DNA of 64,000 bases from Flavobacterium haoranii (lineage in GTDB: Bacteria; Bacteroidota; Bacteroidia; Flavobacteriales; Flavobacteriaceae). The position numbers and the translations under genes are program-made. Of this stretch, positions 34,706-47,169 are shown one piece after another. How positions within the stretch are numbered: the first letter of the stretch is position 1; every line of letters starts with the position of its first letter. The notes below the pieces were generated by a model. It did not search any database and was not told the origin of the DNA. It was given only the letters and a program-made list of their open reading frames with translations. The stretch covers positions 2,728,001 through 2,792,000 of the forward strand of contig NZ_CP045292.1 of the NCBI RefSeq assembly GCF_009363055.1. The letters run 5' to 3'.

Positions 34706-36307
34706 TTAATAACCAGGGTTTTGAATTAAATTAGGGTTTACAATAATTGCATCTTGAGGTATTGGGAAAAGTCTTCTATAAGTAGGGATTGGTGAGCCAT
34801 TGGCAACATTCCCTTTCCAAGGCCATAAGTATGAACTTCCTGAAAATTTTCCAAAACGAATTAAATCAGTTCTTCTATGACCTTCCCAATGTAATTCGCG
34901 TGCTCTTTCATCTAAAATAAAGTCTAAATTTAAATCAGAAGTTGTAATATTTCCAGAAGTATTACCATAAGCTCTTTCTCTAAGATCATTAATATATCCT
35001 ACGGCAGTACTTGCATCTCCACCACCATTTCTTAAATAACATTCTGCATACATTAAATAAGCATCTGCAAGTCTAAAAACAGGATAATCAGTATCTACAA
35101 AGTCTCCAGATGAGTCAGAGCCTTGATTTCCAAAACTGTCAACATTTTTCCATTTTGAAATAGCATATCCATCTGTAAAACTTCCCACATCATTTATCTC
35201 TAGACTTTGTCCGTTAGTGTAAAATTGTTTACGGTAGTCATTGTCCATGCCATTGAATTTATTTACAAATGCAGATGTAGTTCTTAAACCTGCCCAACCA
35301 CCATTGATTCCAAAATCAGAAGCAGTCATACTACCACCCACGGCAGCGTGTGTTAAATAAGTGGTTCCACCGTAGGTTTTTGTATGTAAACCATCAAAAG
35401 CAACGGCAAAGATAAATTCATTTTGAGCTCCGTTTGAATTGTTGTCAGCCATGAATAATTGTCTGTAATTATTATGTAATGAATAACTAGTTTCATTGAT
35501 AACTTTATTTACATAAGTAAAAGCATCTGCATTTCTATCTTCACCAATATAAACTTGAGCATTCAAAAATAATTTTGCTTTTAACATCCATGCAGCAGCT
35601 TTATCTACTCTAAATTGTTCATTAGTATTAGGGTCTTTTAAATCTGATTCCATTTCAGTTAGTTCTTGCTCCACAAAATCAAATAAATCTTGTCTTGAAG
35701 CATATGGAGGTAAGTAATATTGAGTTGGAGAGTCCTCAGTAGTTAATGAAGCACCTCCAAATAAATCAATAATATGCCAGTAACTTAAAGCTCTTAAAAA
35801 TCTAGCTTCTGCTCTGTATACTATAATTTCATCTCTTACTGCTCCAGTAATACCTCTACTATCTAGTTTTTCATCAGTTGATTGTCTTAAAAACTCATTA
35901 CAATTAGTTATTTGATATGCTAATCTATAAAAAGTAGCTTTAATAAATCCATCAGAGGTTGTCCAACTGTGCCAATGGAAATCTTTTATAGTAGCATCAT
36001 TCCAAGCAATAATTGCTTCATCTGTTGTTAATTCTTGAAAATTCCAGTAATTTCTTAAGTAAGAACTGAAACCTTCGTCTATTCCAGCAACGTCTCCAGC
36101 ACCCGCAGGACCTTGTTGTCCAGTGGTTGCAAGACCTGCATATAATTTTGCTAAGAAGTTTTTATAAGAATCTGGGTCTGAAAATACCTCGTCAGCTGTT
36201 TGTTCAGCTCCTTCTGGTTTTGTGTTTAACTCATCAGTACAAGAAATAGTTAATAACAAAAGAAGAAAAGAAGATAAACTTAAAAGGTTAATTTTTAAAT
36301 TCTTCAT
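34706..36307 (-). CDS. susD: SusD-like nutrient-binding outer-membrane lipoprotein
   Basis: The 533-residue lipoprotein has a signal peptide with LLTISCTDEL lipobox and the SusD/RagB fold: TPR-like helices (RAEARFLRALSYWHIIDLFG is the hallmark) and the C-terminal LDFILDERARELHWEGHRRT DLIRFGKF block. SusD binds the glycan and forms the lid over the SusC barrel. It lies 10 bases downstream of susC and is surely co-transcribed. Confidence 0.95.
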   Translation of the reverse strand: MKNLKINLLSLSSFLLLLLTISCTDELNTKPEGAEQTADEVFSDPDSYKNFLAKLYAGLATTGQQGPAGAGDVAGIDEGFSSYLRNYWNFQELTTDEAIIAWNDATIKDFHWHSWTTSDGFIKATFYRLAYQITNCNEFLRQSTDEKLDSRGITGAVRDEIIVYRAEARFLRALSYWHIIDLFGGASLTTEDSPTQYYLPPYASRQDLFDFVEQELTEMESDLKDPNTNEQFRVDKAAAWMLKAKLFLNAQVYIGEDRNADAFTYVNKVINETSYSLHNNYRQLFMADNNSNGAQNEFIFAVAFDGLHTKTYGGTTYLTHAAVGGSMTASDFGINGGWAGLRTTSAFVNKFNGMDNDYRKQFYTNGQSLEINDVGSFTDGYAISKWKNVDSFGNQGSDSSGDFVDTDYPVFRLADAYLMYAECYLRNGGGDASTAVGYINDLRERAYGNTSGNITTSDLNLDFILDERARELHWEGHRRTDLIRFGKFSGSSYLWPWKGNVANGSPIPTYRRLFPIPQDAIIVNPNLIQNPGY

Positions 36308-36317
36308 AGTTTTTTTT

Positions 36318-39227
36318 TTAAAAGTTTACATTTAAACCTAAAGTGTACATTCTAGGTCTTGGGTAAATTGTATTATCGATACCACCGTTAACCTCTGGGT
36401 CAATACCTTTGTAACTAGTGATTAAGATTAAATTTTGTCCACCAAGCGATAATTTAGCATTTGCTTTACTTCCTAAGAAGTTTTTGAAGTTGTAACCAAT
36501 TGTTACATTGTCCATTCTTATGAAAGAAGCATCTCTAACGTAATAATCTGATAAAAATCTTTCAGAACCAGCATAAGTGAAGTTTGTATTTAAAACCTCT
36601 GTTGTAGCATTACCTAAATCTGTATCTCTAATTAAGATTTGGTTTTGCCAACCTAAATTAGAATCAACATTATAGTAATTATAGTTACCCCAGCTGCCTC
36701 TCCAAGACATTGCAAAATCCCAGTTTTTATAGCTTATATTAGTGTAAAAACCATAATAAACATCTGCTTGAGGCTTTTTGTAAAAATAGCGGTCAGCACT
36801 ATTAATTTGTCCGTCACCATTTCTGTCGATAAAAACACCGTCAATTGGGTTACCATCTGCATCATACGCTTGTTCATATACATAGTATGCATTAGGGAAA
36901 TAACCAACTTGAATTCTTTGTACTTCATTGTTGATACCACCAGTTATACCACCAGTTGAAATTCCAAATTCGGAAGCACCATCAATTAACCCAGTTACTT
37001 TTGCGTTTTGTAATGTTACATTTCCTCCTACAGTTACATTCCAATCGTCATTAGTTACTAAAATTGCTTCTAATGCCATTTCAATACCTTGATTTTTAGT
37101 TTTACCTATGTTGTAATAGTTATAATTTGAAAAACCATAAAATGGTGGATTTGGGATGTATGCAATAAGGTCTTTAGTTCGTTTTTCATATACATCTACA
37201 GCACCTGTAATTCTGTTTTTGAAAAGACCAAAATCTAAACCTATGTTTCTTGTTTCTGTTTGCTCCCATTTTAAATTAGGATTATATTCTTGTGGTCTAA
37301 TTGGATTGTAAAAACTGTTTCCGATTTGATATTGTGCTTGATTATCAGCACTTAAATAAGTTGGCAGAGATGGGTATAGTCTACCAATATCTTGTTGTCC
37401 AGTAATTCCCCATCCAAATCTTAGTTTTAATGACGATATAGAATTAACATTTTCAAGAAATTTTTCTTTATCTAATTTCCAAGCTAAAGCAGCAGATGGG
37501 AAATTACTCCATCTGTATGCAGGAGCAAATCTAGAAGTTCCATCTCGTCTTATGGTTGCAGTTAAAATATATTTGTCATAAACATTAAAAATACCTCTTG
37601 CAAAATAGGATTGTATATTATATCCTTGTTTTTTGTATTGAGATGTACTTGTGTTACCAGCTAACGTAGTTGAAAATCCTGGATTATTAATGTAATCGAA
37701 GTTTTGATAATTATATCCAGCGGTTAAATCAATAGAACCTTTAATTGCAGAAATGTCTTTTTTATAATTTAAAAATAAATCCATCAATCTATTTTTACTT
37801 TCATTTCTGTAGTCATATTCCGCATTTACATTATTGTAAACATAATCATTATCATAACCCCCATAACTTCTTCCAGAAGTGTAATCATAACCAAAGTTAG
37901 CTACTGCTTTTAAATCTGGAAAAAAGTGTAATTTATATTCGGTTTGAATGTTTCCTAAACTTCTAAATGAAGTCCCATAATTGTGTGATTTGTTTATCAA
38001 TCCAACAGGGTTTCTACTTGCTAATTGTTGATTCCATTCAAAGTAAGAGCCATCTGGATTTGTTACATTTTGAGTTGGATCAAAAGCTAACGAGGCACCT
38101 ATTGCACTTCTTTCACTGTAGTTGTTTTGCATGGAAGAAGTTTTATTATTTGCTTCAATTTTTAGGTGGTTATCAAAAAAGTTACCAACTAATGCTACAC
38201 TTGTAGTTGCTCGAGAAAAATTATCTTCTTTTAAAATACCATCCATGTTTGTGTAGCCAGCTGAAGCTCTATAAGTGATATTGTCAGCTCCACCAGATAA
38301 TGAGATATTATGGTCTGTGCCAATTGCATCTCTGTAAATTTCTTTTTGCCAATCTGTATTTGCAGTACCTAGTAATGCTTGTTGATTTGCATTTCCGTAA
38401 GTGGTAACATAATCTCTTAATTGGTTTCCGTTTAATACATCTACTTTTTTTGCAATTGAACTAAAAGAAACATTGCCATTATAGTTGATTTTCATTTCAC
38501 CACTTTTACCTTTTTTAGTAGTGATTATTATAACACCATTCGATGCTCTTGAACCATAAATAGCTGCTGCTGACGCATCTTTTAAAACGGTAACACTTTC
38601 AATGTCATTTTGGTTTATTGTTGCTAATGGATTTCTTCCTCCAGTATTATCTGCAGCAACAGGAACACCATCAATAACAAAAAGTGGGTCATTAGAAGAT
38701 CCAAAACTACCAAGAGAAGAACCTTGTCTGACTCTAATAGTTGCACCTTCACCTGGAGCTCCACCACCATTAGTAATTTGAACTCCGGCAACCTTACCTT
38801 GAATCATTTGATCAGCTGCTACTACAGGTCCTTTAACAAAGGTTTTATCTGTAATTGTATTTACCGAACCTGTTGCATCTTCTTTTTTAACAGTTCCATA
38901 ACCAATTACTACAACATCTTGTAATTGCTGAGAATCTTCTGTTAAAGAAACTGAAATGTTTTTTTGTCCTGTATAAGTAACCGTATTCTCTTTATAGCCT
39001 AAGTAGCTAAATACAATTACATCATTTTGTTTTACTTTTTCTAATGAGAAATTACCATCAAAATCGGTAGTTGTTCCATTAGAAGTTCCTTTTATTACAA
39101 TGTTTACTCCAGGTAATGGCTGTTGAGAACCACTATCTAAAACGACACCATTTAAAGTGTTTTGTGCAAACATACTTATAGGTAAAATAAGTAATAAAAG
39201 TAATAACTTTTTTTGCAGTGTTTTCAT
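36318..39227 (-). CDS. susC: SusC-like TonB-linked outer-membrane transporter
   Basis: This 969-residue transporter has a signal peptide (MKTLQKKLLLLLLILPISMF), a carboxypeptidase-regulatory-like domain (about 22-95; GVVLDSGSQQPLPGVNIVIK), the plug (DVVVIGYGTVKKEDATGSVN) with the SusC signature ASAAAIYGSRASNGVIIITT, and the 22-strand barrel ending MYTLGLNVNF. With SusD it imports maltooligosaccharides using TonB energy. It heads the minus-strand operon, and the LacI-type operator lies 109 bases upstream of its ATG. Confidence 0.96.
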   Translation of the reverse strand: MKTLQKKLLLLLLILPISMFAQNTLNGVVLDSGSQQPLPGVNIVIKGTSNGTTTDFDGNFSLEKVKQNDVIVFSYLGYKENTVTYTGQKNISVSLTEDSQQLQDVVVIGYGTVKKEDATGSVNTITDKTFVKGPVVAADQMIQGKVAGVQITNGGGAPGEGATIRVRQGSSLGSFGSSNDPLFVIDGVPVAADNTGGRNPLATINQNDIESVTVLKDASAAAIYGSRASNGVIIITTKKGKSGEMKINYNGNVSFSSIAKKVDVLNGNQLRDYVTTYGNANQQALLGTANTDWQKEIYRDAIGTDHNISLSGGADNITYRASAGYTNMDGILKEDNFSRATTSVALVGNFFDNHLKIEANNKTSSMQNNYSERSAIGASLAFDPTQNVTNPDGSYFEWNQQLASRNPVGLINKSHNYGTSFRSLGNIQTEYKLHFFPDLKAVANFGYDYTSGRSYGGYDNDYVYNNVNAEYDYRNESKNRLMDLFLNYKKDISAIKGSIDLTAGYNYQNFDYINNPGFSTTLAGNTSTSQYKKQGYNIQSYFARGIFNVYDKYILTATIRRDGTSRFAPAYRWSNFPSAALAWKLDKEKFLENVNSISSLKLRFGWGITGQQDIGRLYPSLPTYLSADNQAQYQIGNSFYNPIRPQEYNPNLKWEQTETRNIGLDFGLFKNRITGAVDVYEKRTKDLIAYIPNPPFYGFSNYNYYNIGKTKNQGIEMALEAILVTNDDWNVTVGGNVTLQNAKVTGLIDGASEFGISTGGITGGINNEVQRIQVGYFPNAYYVYEQAYDADGNPIDGVFIDRNGDGQINSADRYFYKKPQADVYYGFYTNISYKNWDFAMSWRGSWGNYNYYNVDSNLGWQNQILIRDTDLGNATTEVLNTNFTYAGSERFLSDYYVRDASFIRMDNVTIGYNFKNFLGSKANAKLSLGGQNLILITSYKGIDPEVNGGIDNTIYPRPRMYTLGLNVNF

Positions 39228-39335
39228 ACAAATTAATTAAGTTAAACGCTATTTTATAGTAGCTTATATTCACTTCCAATGTTAAATTTATGTAAAAAAA
39301 CGGTTTTAAAAAACATTTGACGTCTAACTACCTAC

Positions 39336-39349
39336 CGAAAACGTTTTCG
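39336..39349. promoter_or_regulatory. Palindromic LacI-family operator
   Basis: CGAAAACGTTTTCG is a perfect 14-base palindrome with the central CG typical of LacI/CcpA-type operators. It lies in the divergent gap between susC and the lacI-type gene, so one bound regulator dimer could control both. Confidence 0.8.
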
Positions 39350-39441
39350 TGTTGAAAACTTTATAAATTAAGTTATTTTTAACAGTTAAAATTGCCATAT
39401 TAAAATTTATGAATTACATTTATTGCAATATTATAAATGAT

Positions 39442-40481
39442 ATGAAGAAAAAAGTTACTTTAAAGCAAATTGCAAAAGAATTAGATGTTTCGGTTTCAAC
39501 AGTTTCAAAATCTCTTAGAGATAGTCCTGAGATTAGTGAAGATACGCGTTTAAAAGTTCAAGCTTTTGCTAAACTATATAACTATAAGCCTAATAATATT
39601 GCACTAAGTTTAAAAAACAAAAAACAAAGACAATAGGGGTTATAATTCCTGAAATTGTACATCATTTTTTTGCAACAGTAATTAGTGGAGTTGAACAAGT
39701 AGCAAATGAGACAGGCTACAATGTTATTGTGTGTTTATCAGATGAGTCTTTTGATAAAGAGGTTATCAATATGGAAATGCTTGCCAATGGTAGTATAGAC
39801 GGGTTTATTATGTCACTTTCTAAAGAAACGCAACAAAAAGGAGATTATCATCATATTAAAGAAGTAATAAATCAAGGTATGCCTGTTATCATGTTTGATA
39901 GAGTGGCAAACGAAATCTTAACTGATAAAGTTATAATTGATGATTATCAAGCAGCTTATGAAGCGGTTAATTTCTTAATTCAAAATGGTGCTAAAAAAAT
40001 TGCCTTAATTACGACAGTAGATTATGTTAGTGTTGGAAAATTAAGAACGGAAGGCTATTTGAAAGCTTTAGAAGATAATGATATTAAGGTTGAAGATAAA
40101 TATATCGTTAAAATTGAAGATATTGAAACTTGTGATTCTAAAATTCATTACTTGCTGCATAGTGAGAAAGTTGATGCAGTAATTGCAGTGAACGAATTAT
40201 TTGCAGTCGTAACTATTAAAATAGCAAATAGCTTAAATATTAATGTTCCAAATGATTTATCAGTTATCGCCTTTACTGATGGAATTATTTCTAAATTCTC
40301 TACACCAACCATAACAACTGTGAGTCAAAATGGAGTTAAGATGGGTAGAAAAGCGGCAGAAATGCTTATCAGAAGATTAGAAGAAGAGGAGCATGAATTG
40401 GAAGAGTATGATAGTGAGTATTATAGAACTGAAGTTATCGAGACAAGCTTGATTTTAAGAGAGTCTACGAAAACGAGATAG
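39442..40481 (+). pseudogene. LacI-family regulator of the starch locus, frameshifted
   Basis: The protein starts at MKKKVTLKQIAKELDVSVST with the LacI HTH, hinge helix (NIALSLKNKK) and then the sugar-binding domain (IGVIIPEIVHHFFATVISGV; MFDRVANEI; VIAFTDGIISKFSTPTITTV). The written frame stops at 39636. One more A in the run 39619-39624 gives NKKTKTIGVIIPE and a 346-residue regulator. Without repair, the HTH would be separated from the ligand domain. It would sense a maltooligosaccharide or derivative and act at the palindrome at 39336. Whether the break is real matters for regulation of the locus. Confidence 0.88.
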
Positions 40482-40492
40482 TTTTTATAAAC

Positions 40493-40519
40493 AACTAATA
40501 GTCAATAAATTAGTTTTTT
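40493..40519 (+). terminator. Terminator of the lacI-type gene
   Basis: AACTAAT-AGTCAATAA-ATTAGTT forms a short AT stem followed by TTTTATTTTT. It is weak but well placed, just after the regulator stop. Confidence 0.5.
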
Positions 40520-40669
40520 ATTTTTAAAATACATTTATTTTTTTTGTTAAATTTGGATTAACTTTCTATACATAAAAATAAATTTGTGAAATCAAAGCTT
40601 ATATCACTTCCACAATTAAGTTTTGATAAGCACATAAGTGCGCTTGTCGAGTAATTTAAAATTACAATA

Positions 40670-42016
40670 ATGGAAAAGCGTAGATTAAGTTTCTGGGAAA
40701 TTTGGAACATGAGTTTCGGTTTCTTAGGGATCCAGATGGGTTTTGCCTTGCAAAATGCCAATGCAAGTAGAATTCTTCAAATTTTTGGTGCCGATGTTCA
40801 TGAATTATCTTGGTTTTGGATTATTGCCCCATTAATGGGTTTAATAGTTCAGCCAATAATTGGACATTACAGCGATAATACTTGGGGAAAATTTGGTAGA
40901 AGGAAACCTTACTTCTTAACTGGAGCTCTTTTAGCATCTATAGGTTTAGTGCTAATGCCACAAGCTGAAATTTTTATTGCGTTGATGCCAGCTCTTTGGG
41001 TTGGTGCGGGAATGTTAATGATTATGGATGCCTCTTTTAATATCGCAATGGAACCTTTCCGTGCATTAGTAGGAGATAATCTTAGAGCCGATCAACACAC
41101 ACTTGGTTTTAGTGTGCAAACTGCATTAATTGGTATTGGTGCTGTTGTAGGTTCATGGTTGCCATATGTTTTAACACATTGGTTTGGAATTAGTAATCAA
41201 TCTACTGAAACATCAGCAGTTCCCCAAAACCTAATCTATTCTTTTATCATAGGAGCACTTATTTTAGTCGCTTCCATCTTAATTACAATATTTACAACCA
41301 AAGAATATTCACCTGAAGAATTAGCTCAATTTACTGAAGAGAAAATTAGTAATGAATCAGAAGAAGAAGTTAAAGAATCAAAATTAACTGATATTTTTTC
41401 TGATTTTGCTAAAATGCCTGAAACAATGCGCCAATTAAGTTGGGTGCAATTCTTTTCATGGTTTGGACTTTTCGGAATGTGGGTTTTTACAACTCCAGCG
41501 ATAGCTCAACACATTTATGGTTTAGCTCCCGATGATATTAAAAATCCTGACTTTCAATCCGCTGGTGATTGGGTAGGAATTATCTTCGGAGTTTACAATT
41601 TTGTTTCTGCCATTTTCGCATTTGCTTTACCAGTAATTGCTAAACAAGTAGGAAGAAAGAAAACACATGCTATTTCTTTAGTCTTAGGTGGAATTGGTTT
41701 AATTTCTATGTATTTCATGCCAACAAAAGAAGCGCTAATATTTTCAATGGTATTAGTCGGAATTGCTTGGGCAAGTATTTTAGCAATGCCTTATGCGATT
41801 TTAGCGGGCTCAATTAAGCCTAAGAAAATGGGTGTCTACATGGGAATTTTCAACTTCTTTATTGTAATTCCTCAAATCATTAATGCATTAATAGGTGGGC
41901 CAATTGTAAAATACCTTTACAACGACCATGCAATTTATGCAATTGTAACTAGTGGTGTAAGTTTCTTAATTGCAGCATTATTAGTAATGAAAGTTAAAGA
42001 TATCAAAGGAGAATAA
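40670..42016 (+). CDS. SLC45-type MFS transporter, probable maltose importer
   Basis: This 448-residue inner-membrane carrier has 12 predicted membrane helices and the MFS loop motif NTWGKFGRRKPYFLTG. It matches the SLC45/sucrose-type family used in Bacteroidota maltose loci, which moves disaccharides with protons. It heads a tight run MFS-pgmB-GH65-GH97 with gaps of 3 to 6 bases. A TTTG at 40552 and TAAATTTG at 40579-40586 (23-base spacing) are a possible but imperfect promoter. Confidence 0.88.
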   Translation: MEKRRLSFWEIWNMSFGFLGIQMGFALQNANASRILQIFGADVHELSWFWIIAPLMGLIVQPIIGHYSDNTWGKFGRRKPYFLTGALLASIGLVLMPQAEIFIALMPALWVGAGMLMIMDASFNIAMEPFRALVGDNLRADQHTLGFSVQTALIGIGAVVGSWLPYVLTHWFGISNQSTETSAVPQNLIYSFIIGALILVASILITIFTTKEYSPEELAQFTEEKISNESEEEVKESKLTDIFSDFAKMPETMRQLSWVQFFSWFGLFGMWVFTTPAIAQHIYGLAPDDIKNPDFQSAGDWVGIIFGVYNFVSAIFAFALPVIAKQVGRKKTHAISLVLGGIGLISMYFMPTKEALIFSMVLVGIAWASILAMPYAILAGSIKPKKMGVYMGIFNFFIVIPQIINALIGGPIVKYLYNDHAIYAIVTSGVSFLIAALLVMKVKDIKGE

Positions 42017-42019
42017 GCA

Positions 42020-42676
42020 ATGAAACAAAAAACTTTCATATTCGATTTAGACGGAGTGATTGTTGATACCGCAAAATATCACTTTTTTGCATGGCAAAAC
42101 TTAGCCAAAAGTATTGGTGTCAATTTCACACACGAAGACAACGAACAGTTAAAGGGTGTTAGTCGCGTTCAATCGCTTGAATTAATTTTAGGTTTGGGAA
42201 ACAAAAAGGCAACACAAGAAGAAAAAGATATATGGCTTGTTCAAAAAAATGAAGAGTATTTAACTTTTATCGAAAAAATGGATGAGTCAGAAATTCTTCC
42301 AGATGTAGAAAGAGTATTACAATTCTTAAAAGAACATAACCAAAAAATCGTATTGGGTTCGGCAAGTAAAAATGCGAAACCAATTTTAGAAAAAGTAAAC
42401 TTGTTTCGATATTTTGATGCTATTGTAGATGGAAATGATGTGTCAAAAGCAAAACCAGATCCTGAAGTATTTTTAGTAGGAGCTGACAAAGTTTATTCTA
42501 AACCCAAAAGCTGTATTGTGTTCGAAGATTCTGTGGCTGGCGTCCAAGCGGCTAATCAAGCAGCTATGCTTAGCATCGGAATTGGAGAACAAAATGTATT
42601 ACATGAAGCAAAATTTTGCTTTACAGATTTTACAAAAATTTCTAATGAGTTTTTATTAGACTTAATTAATTGTTAA
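42020..42676 (+). CDS. pgmB: Beta-phosphoglucomutase
   Basis: This 218-residue HAD enzyme has the nucleophile and acid/base Asp pair in FIFDLDGVIVDTAKYHF, the cap helix with LKGVSRVQSLE, VLGSASKNA and VFEDSVAGVQAA. It converts beta-D-glucose-1-phosphate, made by the adjacent maltose phosphorylase, into glucose-6-phosphate. It starts 3 bases after the transporter stop. Confidence 0.95.
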   Translation: MKQKTFIFDLDGVIVDTAKYHFFAWQNLAKSIGVNFTHEDNEQLKGVSRVQSLELILGLGNKKATQEEKDIWLVQKNEEYLTFIEKMDESEILPDVERVLQFLKEHNQKIVLGSASKNAKPILEKVNLFRYFDAIVDGNDVSKAKPDPEVFLVGADKVYSKPKSCIVFEDSVAGVQAANQAAMLSIGIGEQNVLHEAKFCFTDFTKISNEFLLDLINC

Positions 42677-42681
42677 AACAG

Positions 42682-44985
42682 ATGAACCAAGATTATATAG
42701 TACCAAACGAATGGTCAATTATTGAAGAAGGATTTGATGCAGGCAGAGTAAAATCGTCTGAAAGTTTATTTAGTATAGGAAATGGAGCTATGGGGCAACG
42801 TGCCAACTTTGAAGAGTTTTATTCTGGTAAAACATTTCAAGGTTCTTACATTGCCGGAGTTTATTATCCTGATAAAACGAAAGTGGGTTGGTGGAAAAAT
42901 GGCTACCCAGAGTATTTTGCAAAAGTATTAAATGCACCAAACTGGATAGGAATTAATGTTGAAATTAACGGTGAAAAATTAGATTTAGCATCATGTAAAG
43001 ACATCAAAAATTTCCGCCGTGAGTTAAATATGAAAGAAGGTTGGTACAATCGTTCTTTCGAAATTACATTGAAAAACGGTGTTGATGTTGCAGTTAATGT
43101 TAATCGTTTTCTTTCTTTAGAAATTGATGAATTAGGTGCTATTCAATACGAAGTTACGCCACTAAATCAAGATGCAAAGCTTGTTTTTAAACCGTATGTT
43201 GATGCCGGAATCGAAAATGAAGACACCAATTGGGAAGAACGTTTTTGGGAAACTTTAGAAGTTAAAAATCAAGACAATCAAGCGTATGTTGTAGCGCGAA
43301 CTTTAAAAACAAAGTTTACGGTTTCAACGTATATGCACAATTCGGTTTTAGTCAATGATGCAGTTTCTGATGTAAAACTTGTTGAGGTAGAAAAAGAAGC
43401 TTCGAAAATTTCATTCTCTTACGAAATAGCCGCTTCAAAAGGGCAAAAAGTAACACTTCAAAAATTTGGTGGATATGTTTCAAGTATGAATCATCCGGTT
43501 GAAGAATTAATTTTGGCTTCAAAAAAAGTAATTGAAAAAGCAAACGGAATAGGCTACAATCAATTATTAGAAAACCAAAAACAAGCATGGGCTAAAATTT
43601 GGGAAATGAGCGACATTACTATCAATGGAGATGTAAAAGCGCAACAAGGAATTCGTTTTAATATTTTCCAGTTAAACCAAACGTATTTAGGAAAAGATTC
43701 AAGATTAAATATTGGTCCAAAAGGATTTACTGGTGAAAAATACGGGGGTTCTACGTATTGGGATACCGAAGCGTATTGTATTCCGTTCTATATGGCAACC
43801 AAAGACCAACAAGTAGCTCGTAACCTATTAGCTTATCGTTATAATCAATTGGATAAAGCGATTGAAAATGCTGAGAAGTTAGGTTTCAAAAATGGTGCAG
43901 CTTTGTATCCAATGGTAACTATGAATGGAGAAGAATGTCATAACGAATGGGAAATTACATTCGAAGAAATTCACCGTAATGGAGCTATCGCTTTCGCTAT
44001 TTATAACTACTATCGTTTTACTGGAGATTATTCTTACATTCCTGAAAAAGGATTAGAAGTTTTAATCGGAATTGCACGTTTTTGGCATCAAAGAGCTACG
44101 TTTTCAACGTATAGAAATCAGTATGTAATTCTTGGTGTTACTGGACCAAATGAATACGAAAACAACGTAAACAACAATTGGTATACAAATTATATTGCCA
44201 AATGGTGTATTCAATATACTTTAGAACAAATTCAAAAAGTGAATTCAGATTACCAATCTGATTTTACTAGAATTATGAATAAGGTAAAATTATCGCAAAC
44301 TGAAATGGATTCATGGAAAGAAGTTGCTGATAATATGTATTTTCCTTATTCTGAAGAATATGGCGTATATTTACAACAAGACGGATTTTTAGATAAAGAA
44401 TTGGTAACGGTTGCCGAATTAGATAAAGCGCAACGTCCAATCAATCAAAAGTGGTCTTGGGATAGAATTTTACGTTCGCCATATATCAAACAAGCCGATA
44501 CATTACAAGGTTTCTATTTCTTTGAAGATCATTTTACAAAAGAAGAATTAGAGAAGCATTTTAATTTTTACGAACCTTTTACCGTTCATGAAAGTTCACT
44601 TTCGCCTTGTGTACATTCTATTCAAGCTGCTGTTTTAGGTAGAATGGAACAAGCGTATACGTTCTATTTACGAACGTCTCGTTTGGATTTAGATGATTAT
44701 AACAAAGAAGTTCACGAAGGTTTACACATTACATCAATGGCGGGAACGTGGATGAGTATTGTAGAAGGTTTCGGAGGAATGCGTGTGAAAGACGGAAAAT
44801 TATCTTTCGAACCAAAAATTCCTTCACAATGGAAAGGATTCTCGTTTAAAGTAAACTTCAGAAATACAATCGTAAAAGTTGAAGTAAACCAAAACGAAGT
44901 TTCTATAAAAGTAGATGGTGAAAACGATTTTACGGTTTTAGTAAATGGAAAAGAAACTATTGCGAAGACATTACAAACAAATTAG
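42682..44985 (+). CDS. GH65 maltose phosphorylase
   Basis: This 767-residue GH65 enzyme (start MNQDYIVPNEW at 42682; the TTG upstream overlaps pgmB) has an N-terminal beta-sandwich, an (alpha/alpha)6 barrel and a C-terminal beta domain. The catalytic Glu is in VTGPNEYENNVNNNWYTN, and phosphate and sugar contacts are near HESSLSPCVHS. It is cytoplasmic, without signal peptide, and splits maltose with phosphate into glucose and beta-glucose-1-phosphate. The neighbouring pgmB makes maltose a better guess than trehalose or kojibiose. Confidence 0.92.
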   Translation: MNQDYIVPNEWSIIEEGFDAGRVKSSESLFSIGNGAMGQRANFEEFYSGKTFQGSYIAGVYYPDKTKVGWWKNGYPEYFAKVLNAPNWIGINVEINGEKLDLASCKDIKNFRRELNMKEGWYNRSFEITLKNGVDVAVNVNRFLSLEIDELGAIQYEVTPLNQDAKLVFKPYVDAGIENEDTNWEERFWETLEVKNQDNQAYVVARTLKTKFTVSTYMHNSVLVNDAVSDVKLVEVEKEASKISFSYEIAASKGQKVTLQKFGGYVSSMNHPVEELILASKKVIEKANGIGYNQLLENQKQAWAKIWEMSDITINGDVKAQQGIRFNIFQLNQTYLGKDSRLNIGPKGFTGEKYGGSTYWDTEAYCIPFYMATKDQQVARNLLAYRYNQLDKAIENAEKLGFKNGAALYPMVTMNGEECHNEWEITFEEIHRNGAIAFAIYNYYRFTGDYSYIPEKGLEVLIGIARFWHQRATFSTYRNQYVILGVTGPNEYENNVNNNWYTNYIAKWCIQYTLEQIQKVNSDYQSDFTRIMNKVKLSQTEMDSWKEVADNMYFPYSEEYGVYLQQDGFLDKELVTVAELDKAQRPINQKWSWDRILRSPYIKQADTLQGFYFFEDHFTKEELEKHFNFYEPFTVHESSLSPCVHSIQAAVLGRMEQAYTFYLRTSRLDLDDYNKEVHEGLHITSMAGTWMSIVEGFGGMRVKDGKLSFEPKIPSQWKGFSFKVNFRNTIVKVEVNQNEVSIKVDGENDFTVLVNGKETIAKTLQTN

Positions 44986-47103
<2,118 letters not shown>

Positions 47104-47107
47104 TCAT

Positions 47108-47147
47108 AAATTCCTCCTTTTGTCATGCTGGCGATAGGAGGAATTTT
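47108..47147 (+). terminator. Hairpin between GH97 and GH13 genes
   Basis: AAATTCCTCC and GGAGGAATTT pair across a 19-base loop and are followed by TATT. The long loop and short T tail suggest partial termination or mRNA processing. Confidence 0.55.
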
Positions 47148-47169
47148 ATTAAGTAGACAATTTTAGATT

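Noticed and set aside
36734..36959. Met-rich ORFs on both strands inside susC
   Set aside because: Both lie within the SusC barrel coding region and have no independent start context or family.
39442..40481. LacI-type gene as two separate real genes (HTH peptide plus sugar-binding protein)
   Set aside because: The two frames abut exactly at an A run, and one added base gives a standard LacI hinge; two independent genes would be a coincidence.
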